DNA of 38,885 bases, from the NCBI RefSeq assembly GCF_902804475.1, contig NZ_CADCSU010000019.1, positions 1 to 38,885 on the forward strand. Reading direction: 5' to 3'. The notes beneath the pieces are model-generated. The model saw only the letters and a program-made list of their open reading frames with translations, was not told the origin of the DNA and did not search any database. Both the position numbers and the translations under genes were made by a program. This document shows, in pieces, positions 25,985 to 34,131 of this stretch. Every line of letters begins with the position of its first letter. Within the stretch, counting starts at the first letter, position 1. The stretch is from Flavobacterium bizetiae (GTDB taxonomy: Bacteria; Bacteroidota; Bacteroidia; Flavobacteriales; Flavobacteriaceae).

Positions 25985-27688
25985 ATGAGAACTAATTTAA
26001 AATGCCTGGCTATAATCTTCGCTACGACGGTTATCAATGCACAGCAAAAAAATACCGTCGAAAAGATTTTCATCAACGGTAATATTATTACTGTCGATGC
26101 CAAAAATAGTACGGCACAAGCTGTTGCGGTAAGCAACGGTAAAATTCTTGCGGTGGGAACGAATAGTAAAATCGAAAAGCTTAAAGACAAAAATACCATT
26201 GTTGTCGACCTTAAAGGCAAAACCGTTGTACCGGGATTTATTGATGGTCACAGTCATTTTATGGGTTTATCACGATCAACTACTGTAAATGTCGGTTCTC
26301 CGCCAATGGGTGACGTCAAAAACATTGCAGATTTAGTAGCACGTATTCAGTTTTTTCAAAAGCAAAAAAATATCGCTCCAGGCGAATGGATCGATGCTTA
26401 CGGATATGATCAGGATCAATTAGAAGAAAAAAGACATCCGAATAAAGAAGATCTGGATGCTGCTTTTCCTAACAATCCCGTTACGATTACCAACATCAAC
26501 GGACATATGTCGGTTTCGAATTCGTATGCTTTAAAACTTTCAGGAATTGATGCCAATACAACTAATCCTCCCGGAGGTGCCATCGAAAGAAAAAAAGGAA
26601 CTAACGAACCAACAGGATTATTACAGGAAAATGCCAGTCGATTATTAAAAAGACCTGCAAAGCCTGCTCCTACTTTAGACGAACAATTAAAAGGTTTAAA
26701 AGAACAGCAATTGTTTTATGCCAGTAACGGAATTACAACTGCTCAGGACGGATATTCTAGTTTTGAATCGGTTGAATTATTACACAAAGCGGCAGAAAGA
26801 AATGAGTTGTTTATCGATATCGAAGCTTTGCCAGGTTATCCAACTTTAGATAAAGTATTAGAAAATCCTGCATACAAGTTTGGTGTATTAAAAAATCACT
26901 TAAAACTGGCAGGAACAAAAATGATTGCTGACGGTTCCCCTCAAGGTAAAACGGCATTTTTTAGCAAATCCTATTTGGTAGAAGTTCCGGGTTGTAATCA
27001 TGACGAGTGTACAGGTTTCCCAAATATTACTCAGGAACAGTTTAATGATTTAGTAATTAAAGCATTCAAAAACAACGTTCGCCCGTTTGTGCATTGCAAC
27101 GGAGATGCCACAATTGACATGTATCTAAAAGCGATCGAAAACGCGAATAAAACTTTAAATACAAACAGCAATGATCGCAGACCAGTTACGATTCACTCGC
27201 AATTCGTACGACCTGATCAGTTAGACGATTATAAAAAACTGGGCATCATTGCTGCTTTCTTTAGCAATCACGCTTTCTTTTGGGGCGATGTACACGTTCG
27301 CAATTTAGGTGCAGACCGAGCTAACTTTTTAAGCCCGTTAAAAACTGCCATTAAAAAAGGGGTTGTCGCTACAAATCATACCGATTATCCGGTTACGCCA
27401 TTAAATCAGTTGTTTTTATTGTGGACTTCGGTAGAAAGAAAATCACGTTCGGGACAAGTTATCGGTCCAGATGAAAGGCTTACTCCTATCGAAGGTTTGC
27501 GTGCGATCACTATAAATGGTGCTTACGAATATTTCGAAGAAAATAGCAAAGGTTCTATCGAAACCGGAAAACTGGCAGATTTAGTAGTTCTGTCTGATGA
27601 TTTAACCAAAATAGATCCTTCGAAAATAAAAGACATTACGGTTCTGGAAACGATTAAAGAAGGAAAAACAGTTTTTAAAAAAGAATAA
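25985..27688 (+). CDS. Secreted YtcJ-like amidohydrolase (Amidohydro_3)
   Basis: 567 aa, signal peptide about residues 1-19 (TVINAQ). Amidohydrolase superfamily with the N-terminal beta-sandwich start (KIFINGNIITVDAKN), metal motif GFIDGHSHF, a later PFVHCNGDATIDMYLKA block, IHSQFVRPDQL, and the closing GSIETGKLADLVVLSDD. Members of this PF07969 branch hydrolyse amide or carbamate bonds, but substrates are mostly unknown. It lies between susD and an SsuD-like monooxygenase, so it may free a sulfonated amine from an amide before or after uptake. The export signal puts it in the periplasm. Confidence 0.88.
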   Translation: MRTNLKCLAIIFATTVINAQQKNTVEKIFINGNIITVDAKNSTAQAVAVSNGKILAVGTNSKIEKLKDKNTIVVDLKGKTVVPGFIDGHSHFMGLSRSTTVNVGSPPMGDVKNIADLVARIQFFQKQKNIAPGEWIDAYGYDQDQLEEKRHPNKEDLDAAFPNNPVTITNINGHMSVSNSYALKLSGIDANTTNPPGGAIERKKGTNEPTGLLQENASRLLKRPAKPAPTLDEQLKGLKEQQLFYASNGITTAQDGYSSFESVELLHKAAERNELFIDIEALPGYPTLDKVLENPAYKFGVLKNHLKLAGTKMIADGSPQGKTAFFSKSYLVEVPGCNHDECTGFPNITQEQFNDLVIKAFKNNVRPFVHCNGDATIDMYLKAIENANKTLNTNSNDRRPVTIHSQFVRPDQLDDYKKLGIIAAFFSNHAFFWGDVHVRNLGADRANFLSPLKTAIKKGVVATNHTDYPVTPLNQLFLLWTSVERKSRSGQVIGPDERLTPIEGLRAITINGAYEYFEENSKGSIETGKLADLVVLSDDLTKIDPSKIKDITVLETIKEGKTVFKKE

Positions 27689-27704
27689 TCTAAAACTCAA
27701 GAAA

Positions 27705-27860
27705 ATGAATCAGATAAACATTAATCCCGCACCTGCAGTATCGATGAGAATTACTAAAAACACTTCTGAAATTTACTGGTTTAGTGAAGCTGATAAGCAT
27801 TCACAGGGAAAGAATAAAAAATTAAAAAAGGCTTTAAAAAAGAATAAAGAAAATGATTGA
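27705..27860 (+). CDS. Small basic protein, 51 aa, overlapping ssuD
   Basis: ATG 27705 to TGA 27860. The first half (MNQININ, SMRITKNTSEIYWFSEADK) looks like a folded segment and the C-terminus is lysine-rich (KKLKKALKKNKEND). It starts 16 nt after the amidohydrolase stop with an AAGAAAA lead-in, and overlaps the SsuD-like start by 8 nt (ATGATTGA), suggesting translational coupling. It may be a small accessory protein or only a coupling ORF. No family recognised. Confidence 0.55.
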   Translation: MNQININPAPAVSMRITKNTSEIYWFSEADKHSQGKNKKLKKALKKNKEND

Positions 27861-29019
27861 AGGTAAAATTGAAACAGTAGTCATTAGAACACCGGAAAGA
27901 GTCGCAGAAATTTCGTGGTTCAATGATATTATTGGTGGAGATACAGCATATTTAGGCGTTCTGGATAATGATCGCCGAAGCAGTTACGAACATTGTCGTG
28001 AGATTACATTAGAAGCAGAAAAATTAGGTTTTAGCAATATTCTTTATCCATCCGCTTACACCGTAGGACAAGACGGATTGGCTTTTGCAGCAAGTGTGGC
28101 GCCCGAAACGAATAAGATTACATTTTTATTAGCGATTCGTACCGGAGAAGTGCATCCGCCCATGTTGGCGCGAGCAATTGCTTCATTAGATCATATGCTG
28201 AAGGGAAGATTGATATTGAATATCATCAACTCTGATTTGCCGGGAACGAGAGAAGATCCTAATCTAAGATACCAAAGATGTTCTGAAGTGATTCAGATTT
28301 TGCAACAAGGCTGGACACAAGACAGAATATCGCATAAAGGTGAAATTTATCAGTTTGATTTGCCATCAGATCCTGTAAAATCATATCAGCAAAATGGCGG
28401 TCCGTTATTGTATTTTGGAGGAACTTCTCCTGGTTCTAGAGCCGTTTGCGCCAAACATTGCGATGTATTTCTGACCTGGCCGGAATCTGAAGAATCGATG
28501 TATGCCACTCTAAAAGAAATGAGCGAACGTGCTGCTGCCGAAGGAAGAACAATTGATTTCGGGTTAAGAATTCACGTGATCGTTCGCGAAACGCAGGAAG
28601 AAGCCAGAGCTTACGCGAAAAAACTAATTTCAAAATTTGATGAAGAACGCGGATTAGAAATTAGAAGTCGTGGAGAAGATTCGCGTTCGTTAGGGGTTTT
28701 AAAACAAGACGAATTAAGAGAAACATCTGATGAAGATGGTTATGTAGAAGATATTCTATGGACAGATATTGGTAAAGTTTTCTCGGGCTGCGGAAGCGGT
28801 TTGGTAGGAAGCGCCGATCAAATTGTAGAAAAACTAAACCGATACATGGATATGGGTTTCCGATCTTTTATTTTCTCCGGTTTTCCTTTGATTGAAGAAG
28901 CGAATTATTTTGCCAAATTGGTTTTACCACGTTTGCCTAATGCTTCGTTACCGCATTTACAAGGAAGAATTCCGCAAGAAACACCTACAACGCCTTTGAC
29001 CAATGCCGAATTGGTTTAG
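27853..29019 (+). CDS. ssuD: SsuD-like FMNH2-dependent alkanesulfonate monooxygenase
   Basis: 388 aa luciferase-like (LLM) flavin monooxygenase. Blocks shared with SsuD: FLLAIRTGEVHPPMLARAIA, SLDHMLKGRLILNIIN, LYFGGTSPGSRAVCAKHCD, GLRIHVIVRET and SGFPLIEEANYFA. SsuD enzymes use reduced FMN and O2 to split alkanesulfonates to an aldehyde and sulfite in the cytoplasm. No flavin reductase (SsuE) or ABC transporter (SsuABC) is nearby, so FMNH2 must come from elsewhere and uptake probably goes through SusCD and perhaps the adjacent APC permease. Dimethylsulfone- or methanesulfonate-type relatives cannot be excluded. Confidence 0.85.
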   Translation: MIEGKIETVVIRTPERVAEISWFNDIIGGDTAYLGVLDNDRRSSYEHCREITLEAEKLGFSNILYPSAYTVGQDGLAFAASVAPETNKITFLLAIRTGEVHPPMLARAIASLDHMLKGRLILNIINSDLPGTREDPNLRYQRCSEVIQILQQGWTQDRISHKGEIYQFDLPSDPVKSYQQNGGPLLYFGGTSPGSRAVCAKHCDVFLTWPESEESMYATLKEMSERAAAEGRTIDFGLRIHVIVRETQEEARAYAKKLISKFDEERGLEIRSRGEDSRSLGVLKQDELRETSDEDGYVEDILWTDIGKVFSGCGSGLVGSADQIVEKLNRYMDMGFRSFIFSGFPLIEEANYFAKLVLPRLPNASLPHLQGRIPQETPTTPLTNAELV

Positions 29020-29040
29020 CTATAAAAACAAAAAATTAGA

Positions 29041-30474
29041 ATGTCAGAAATAGAAAAAAAACAAGAATACAAAAGAGAACTCGGTCTTGCCGATGCTGCC
29101 TTATTGGTCGCCAGCGGAATGATTGGTTCGGGAATTTTTATTGTGAGTGCCGATGTTACGCGTAATGTGGGATCGGCAGGTTGGCTAATTTTAGTGTGGT
29201 TAATTGGCGGGTTCATGACTTTAACTGCAGCGGTAAGTTATGGCGAATTAAGCGGAATGTTCCCAAAATCAGGAGGGCAATATGTGTATTTAAAAGAAGC
29301 TTACAATCCGCTTGTGGCATTTGTGTACGGCTGGAGTTTGTTTACCGTGATTCAGACCGGAACCATTGCGGCGGTTTGTGTATCGTTCTTTAAATTTCTG
29401 GCGTATTTTTTTCCGCTTTTCAGCGAAGATTTGGTCGCTTTTAAAATTGGAGAATCTTTTACCGTTTCTCCGGCGCAACTCTCCTCGATTGTTTTGTTAT
29501 TCATTTTAACGTATATCAATACCAAAGGCGTAAAACTCGGAAAAGTAATTCAGAAGTTTTTTACCGGAACCAAACTAATAAGCTTACTAATTCTTATTGT
29601 ATTCGGGTTTATCTTTTTTAAACCCGAAGTGTGGCAGGCCAACTGGACAAATCCTTTTCATTTGCAAAAATTAAATCCGGATGGTTCGTTTTTACAATAT
29701 ACCAATACACCTGCTTTTTGGGGCGCCATTGCTTCGGCTTTAGTGGGAACGGTAATTAGTTACGATGCCTGGAATAATGTGACTTTTGTTTCGGATGAAA
29801 TAAAAAATCCAAAACGAAATATTGGTTTGAGTTTACTTTTAGGAACCGCCGTTGTAACGTTGATTTATGTTTCTTTGAATGTAATGTTTACCGCAGTTTT
29901 ACCTGTTGAAGCTATTGGAACACCTGAAAAAGACCGAGTGGGTATTGCTGCTGCTCAGGCTATTTTTGGTTCAAGCGGAACTTCTATTATTGCGTTAATG
30001 ATTTTGATCGCTTCTTTTGGTTGTGCCAACGGAATGATTTTATCCGGCGCGAGAGTCTATCAAAGTATGGCAAAAGACGGTTTGTTCTTTAAGAAAACAG
30101 CGATTTTAAATAAACATTCTGTTCCTGCAAATGCACTTTGGATTCAGTTTTTTATGGCGGTTATTTTGAGTTTAAGCGGACGTTACGGCAATCTATTAGA
30201 TATGATTTCTTTTGTTGTAGTATTGTTTTATGTGATCACAATTGCCGGAATTTTTGTTTTGCGAAGTAAAAAGCCGGAACACGAAAGACCATATAAAGCT
30301 TTTGGATATCCGTTTTTACCCGCTATTTATATCCTTTTAGGATCAGCATTTTGTATTTTATTAATCATTTATAAGCCGACTTATACCTGGCCGGGATTAA
30401 TCATCGCAGGTATCGGAATACCCGTTTTTTATATTAGAGAGAAATTTTCAAAGCCAAAAGAAACAGCAATTTAA
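29041..30474 (+). CDS. APC-family amino acid permease
   Basis: 477 aa with 12 predicted membrane helices. The first helix has the APC signature SGMIGSGIFIV, followed by SYGELSGMFPKSGGQYVYLKEAYNP and ISYDAWNNVTFVSDEIKNPKRN, typical of LAT-like transporters. It is 21 nt downstream of ssuD and ends the operon. In this context it probably moves an amino acid-like or sulfonated amine released by the amidohydrolase across the inner membrane; the substrate is inferred only from position. Confidence 0.88.
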   Translation: MSEIEKKQEYKRELGLADAALLVASGMIGSGIFIVSADVTRNVGSAGWLILVWLIGGFMTLTAAVSYGELSGMFPKSGGQYVYLKEAYNPLVAFVYGWSLFTVIQTGTIAAVCVSFFKFLAYFFPLFSEDLVAFKIGESFTVSPAQLSSIVLLFILTYINTKGVKLGKVIQKFFTGTKLISLLILIVFGFIFFKPEVWQANWTNPFHLQKLNPDGSFLQYTNTPAFWGAIASALVGTVISYDAWNNVTFVSDEIKNPKRNIGLSLLLGTAVVTLIYVSLNVMFTAVLPVEAIGTPEKDRVGIAAAQAIFGSSGTSIIALMILIASFGCANGMILSGARVYQSMAKDGLFFKKTAILNKHSVPANALWIQFFMAVILSLSGRYGNLLDMISFVVVLFYVITIAGIFVLRSKKPEHERPYKAFGYPFLPAIYILLGSAFCILLIIYKPTYTWPGLIIAGIGIPVFYIREKFSKPKETAI

Positions 30475-30604
30475 ACCATTTGACATTTTTTAAACACATA
30501 GGAACATAGCATTAATAACTTAAAAAAGGCGCTTCGCTTATTTAAACAAACATAGCGCTATGTGAAAGAAATGTATTTCTTTTTGTCTGTGCAAAAAAAT
30601 AAAT

Positions 30605-30735
30605 GAATAGCGTCCAGCTTTAGCTGGATATAAATAGTTATAGATTATTTAATAGGCTTTAGCCAAACACTTGCATTTGGCTAAAGCCTTAAACTGATCA
30701 AATTTTATTTCTCCAGCTAAAGCTGGAGGCAATTC
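30605..30735 (+). repeat. Cruciform repeat C, copy 2
   Basis: Same three-part layout as 16641-16766: GTCCAGCTTTAGCTGGA, then GGCTTTAGCC / GGCTAAAGCC, then CTCCAGCTAAAGCTGGAG. The rest of the 406-bp gap (30475-30880) holds an A/T-rich stretch with the palindrome CATAGCGCTATG near 30550 and a dyad ATAACAATGTTAT at 30844-30856 upstream of cysE. No gene seen. Confidence 0.75.
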
Positions 30736-30880
30736 AAATAATTAAAAAAAAGAATATAAAAACTCTGGTAAAGATTTAAATATTTTTTTTCGACGAGTAC
30801 TTTAAAATGTTTTAGAATTCCAATTCAGATTAGTTGATTTTTCATAACAATGTTATTTACCAACCTAAAAACAAACCATT

Positions 30881-31705
30881 ATGAATTCATTTTATCAAGA
30901 AATAGCAAACAATCATCAGAGTTTATTAATCCTTCCTCAAAAAAAGGTAATTCATCAATTTATTGAGGATTTATTCTCTGTTTTATTTTCGAATACTTCA
31001 AAACGTTTTGGAGATTTATCCATTATCAAAAACAAATTTGAAGTTTTAGAAAAGCAATTTAATGAAATTGTAATCGACTATTCCTCGAGGAAAGACGACA
31101 GTTTTGAGGAAACTAAACTTTTTTTTGAAGCATTGCCTAATCTGTATAAAAAAACATTAAACGATGCCGAAACGATTTTTGCCAAAGATCCGGCAGCCAA
31201 ATCTATAGAAGAAGTTTTATACGCCTATCCCGGATTTTTCGCGATTGCCGTTTATAGATTTTCACATCAAATTTGGAATCAGGAATTGAAACTCCTGGCA
31301 AGAACTTTTTCTGAATATGCGCACATTAAAACCAGTATCGAAATTCATCCCGGCGCGCAAATAGGCAACGATTTTGCCATCGATCACGGAACCGGAATTG
31401 TGATTGGTGAAACGACTATTATTGGCGATAATGTTCAAATTTATCAAGGCGTAACATTGGGCGCTTTGAGTGTAAAAAAAGAAGAGGCTTTTATAAAACG
31501 ACATCCTACGATTGAAAACAATGTTATTATTTATTCGAATAGTACCATTTTAGGAGGTCACACGGTTGTTGGGAGAGATTCCATCATTGGTGGAAATGTC
31601 TGGCTGACTTATAGTGTTCCGTCGAATTCTGTGGTGTATCATAAAAACGAAATAAAGGTGAAGGATAATAACCCGTTTCCGGAGCCTATATTTTATTCGA
31701 TTTAG
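30881..31705 (+). CDS. cysE: Serine O-acetyltransferase (EpsC/CysE type)
   Basis: 274 aa. N-terminal helical region (about 1-140), YPGFFAIAVYRFSH at the start of the SAT core, then left-handed beta-helix hexapeptide repeats with IEIHPGAQIGNDFAIDHGTGIVIGET containing the catalytic His and Asp. It makes O-acetylserine from serine and acetyl-CoA, the acceptor for sulfide in cysteine synthesis, in the cytoplasm. The gene precedes cysteine synthase and the encapsulin pair, the usual neighbourhood of family 2A encapsulins. A repeat composite separates it from cysK. Confidence 0.93.
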   Translation: MNSFYQEIANNHQSLLILPQKKVIHQFIEDLFSVLFSNTSKRFGDLSIIKNKFEVLEKQFNEIVIDYSSRKDDSFEETKLFFEALPNLYKKTLNDAETIFAKDPAAKSIEEVLYAYPGFFAIAVYRFSHQIWNQELKLLARTFSEYAHIKTSIEIHPGAQIGNDFAIDHGTGIVIGETTIIGDNVQIYQGVTLGALSVKKEEAFIKRHPTIENNVIIYSNSTILGGHTVVGRDSIIGGNVWLTYSVPSNSVVYHKNEIKVKDNNPFPEPIFYSI

Positions 31706-31755
31706 AAGGGTTTTGAACCATGTAAGGGATATAAGGACATATAAAAGGTTATGAC

Positions 31756-32026
31756 AACTTTGTCAAAGTTCGAAACTTTGACAAAGTACTAAAGTACATT
31801 TTGTCATCTCGAGGGACGAGAGATCACGCACGCAGCTCGTCAAAGATTGGCGATTTAGTTTACGGAGTTTCTTGCGAAGATCTCTCGTCCCTCGAGATGA
31901 CAAAAGTGAGGATAATATTGTTATGAAAATGATTGCCCTAGCCCCGATAGAAGTGGAAATCCTTTTGTGGCGGCGTTCGCCACAAAAGATTGTAACGGAT
32001 AGCGGGATTAGCTCCTAAAAAAAAAA
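31756..32026 (+). repeat. Composite palindromic repeat E-B-A, copy 3
   Basis: E hairpin AACTTTGTCAAAGTT / AACTTTGACAAAGT (31756-31787), repeat B (31800-31904, perfect arms TCATCTCGAGGGACGAGAGA / TCTCTCGTCCCTCGAGATGA), linker TTATGAAAATGATTGCCCTA, repeat A (to about 32026, ending GATTAGCTCCTAAAA). It fills most of the 414-bp gap between cysE and cysK. No gene seen. Confidence 0.78.
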
Positions 32027-32119
32027 GAAAATCGGAATGTATCTAAGTATAAAAAAACACAACGGATCTAAAACTAAAATGAACTTATATTACTTATATG
32101 GTTAAAAAAACAAAGCATT

Positions 32120-33040
32120 ATGAAATATCAAAATATACTAGAAACCATAGGAAATACGCCTCACGTAAAACTCAACAAGATTTTTCCGGAACATCAGGTT
32201 TGGATTAAGATTGAAAAGTCGAATCCGGGGGCGAGTATCAAAGACAGGATTGCATTGGCAATGATTGAAGATGCGGAGAAAAAAGGACTTCTGAATCCTG
32301 ATTCGATTATAATTGAACCTACTTCGGGAAATACCGGAATTGGACTTTCCTTAGTTGCTGCCGTAAAGGGATACAAAGTGATTCTGGTCATGCCGGAATC
32401 GATGAGTATTGAAAGACGTAAAATCATGAACGCTTATGGTGCCGAATTTGTTTTGACGCCTAGAGAAAAAGGAACTTCGGGAGCGGTTGAAAAAGCGAAG
32501 GAATTGGCATTATCGACTCCAAATTCGTTTTTGCCTTTTCAGTTTACCAATCCTGCAAATGTTGAGATTCATGAAAGAACAACGGCTCAGGAAATTCTAC
32601 AGGATTTCCCGGAAGGTATTGATTACCTCATCACGGGAGTCGGAACGGGCGGACATATTACAGGAGTTTCGAAAATTTTGAAACAACATTTTCCTAATCT
32701 TAAAACGTATGCTGTAGAACCTGCTTTATCGCCGGTTTTAAGCGGAGGTTCTCCTGCCCCACATCCTATTCAGGGAATTGGCGCAGGTTTTATTCCGGAA
32801 GTTTTTAATCGGGATTATGTCGATGTGGTGATTCCGGTAGAAAAAGAGGATGCTTTTTATTTTGCTAAAAGATTACCAAAAGATGAGGGAATTTTTGCAG
32901 GAATTTCGACAGGAGCCTCTTTGGCAGCGATTTCAAAAGAGATTCATAAAATTCCAAAAGATGCGGTTGTATTGACTTTTAATTACGATACGGGCGAACG
33001 ATATCTTTCGGTTGATGAGTTGTTCGATCCGCTTTCATAA
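32120..33040 (+). CDS. cysK: Cysteine synthase (O-acetylserine sulfhydrylase)
   Basis: 306 aa fold-type II PLP enzyme. PLP lysine Lys41 in [10 protein letters not shown], substrate loop [11 protein letters not shown], phosphate-binding [10 protein letters not shown], and [20 protein letters not shown] and GERYLS near the end, all as in CysK. It joins sulfide (or thiosulfate in CysM enzymes) to O-acetylserine to give cysteine. Position after cysE and 170 nt before the encapsulin indicates one cysteine-production and sulfur-storage module. Confidence 0.93.
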   Translation: MKYQNILETIGNTPHVKLNKIFPEHQVWIKIEKSNPGASIKDRIALAMIEDAEKKGLLNPDSIIIEPTSGNTGIGLSLVAAVKGYKVILVMPESMSIERRKIMNAYGAEFVLTPREKGTSGAVEKAKELALSTPNSFLPFQFTNPANVEIHERTTAQEILQDFPEGIDYLITGVGTGGHITGVSKILKQHFPNLKTYAVEPALSPVLSGGSPAPHPIQGIGAGFIPEVFNRDYVDVVIPVEKEDAFYFAKRLPKDEGIFAGISTGASLAAISKEIHKIPKDAVVLTFNYDTGERYLSVDELFDPLS

Positions 33041-33210
33041 TATTATAATTCAACAATTTACGCATTATTTCATATTAAATTAAACAACATTTATTTCGTA
33101 TCATTTAATTTTTAACATAAATTTACTTATACAACAAAACAGTGTTTTTTGAAGGAGAAAATTCTTAAAATACTGTTCCAAAAATAAGATAACCATTAAA
33201 CTATTAAGCC

Positions 33211-34131
33211 ATGGCTGAATCAAAACAACAACAGACAGCATTAGGAGATGTTGCAGCAAGACAATTAGCAATTGCAACACGTACAGTCCCTCAAATTGGA
33301 ACAATTTCACCACGTTGGCTAACGCATCTTTTGCATTGGACACCAGTAGAATCAGGAGTATTTCGTTTGAATAAAGTAAAAGACGGAAGCCATATCGAAG
33401 TCGATTGTTCTGCACGTGACGAAAGGGTTTTACCCAACACTTTTGTTGATTATATCGATAATCCAAGAGAATACAATCTGGCAGCGGTTCAAACTATTGT
33501 AGATGTACACACAAGGGTTTCAGACCTGTACAGCAAACCATACAATCAGATTTCTGAGCAACTTCGTCTGGCAATTGAAACAATCAAAGAGCGTCAGGAA
33601 AGCGAATTGATCAATAATAAAGATTATGGTTTATTAAGCAACGTTGCAAAATCGCAAATTATTAAAACCAGAACGGGCGCACCAACTCCGGACGATTTAG
33701 ACGAATTATTGACAAAAGTCTGGAAAGAACCTGGATTTTTCTTGTTGCATCCTTTAGCCATTGCTGCTTTTGGCCGCGAATGTACACGTCGTGGTGTTCC
33801 GCCTCCTACAACTTCTTTATTTGGTTCTCAGTTTTTAACTTGGAGAGGAATTCCGCTTATTCCATCTGATAAATTACCTATCGTAAACGGAAAATCGAAA
33901 ATTATCTTATTGCGTACAGGAGAAAGCCGTCAGGGTGTTATCGGGTTAATTCAGCCAGGATTACAAGGCGAGCAATCACCAGGATTATCTGTTCGTTTTA
34001 TGGGAATCAACGAAAAAGCAATTGCATCATATTTGGTATCTCTTTATTGCTCTTTGGCAATTTTAGTAGACGATGCCATTGCGGTTCTTGAAGATGTAGA
34101 AATAGGAAAGTACCATGAGTATAAATATTAA
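33211..34131 (+). CDS. Family 2A encapsulin shell protein (SrpI-like)
   Basis: 306 aa, HK97-fold encapsulin of the family 2A type. Recognised by its N-terminal arm (TALGDVAARQLAIATRTVPQ), ISPRWLTHLLHW, the LPNTFVDYIDNPREY segment, the GTPTPDDLDELLTKVWK-like block (here GAPTPDDLDELLTKVWK) and GRECTRRGVPPPTTSLFG. It lacks the cyclic-nucleotide-binding insertion of family 2B. Family 2A shells such as cyanobacterial SrpI are induced by sulfur limitation and enclose a cysteine desulfurase. The desulfurase gene follows here with a 17-nt overlap. The protein should assemble into a cytoplasmic icosahedral compartment for sulfur storage or handling. Confidence 0.93.
   Translation: MAESKQQQTALGDVAARQLAIATRTVPQIGTISPRWLTHLLHWTPVESGVFRLNKVKDGSHIEVDCSARDERVLPNTFVDYIDNPREYNLAAVQTIVDVHTRVSDLYSKPYNQISEQLRLAIETIKERQESELINNKDYGLLSNVAKSQIIKTRTGAPTPDDLDELLTKVWKEPGFFLLHPLAIAAFGRECTRRGVPPPTTSLFGSQFLTWRGIPLIPSDKLPIVNGKSKIILLRTGESRQGVIGLIQPGLQGEQSPGLSVRFMGINEKAIASYLVSLYCSLAILVDDAIAVLEDVEIGKYHEYKY

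Noticed and set aside
30844..30856. Dyad ATAACAATGTTAT upstream of cysE as a shared operator with the TATAACA-N5-TGTTATA leader dyads
   Set aside because: Half-site spacing differs (3 versus 7 nt between ATAAC and GTTAT) and the leader dyads lie inside a coding frame, so a common factor is not supported.
33101..33466. 121-codon minus-strand ORF over the encapsulin start
   Set aside because: Antisense shadow of the encapsulin gene with a composition unlike a real protein and no recognisable motif.
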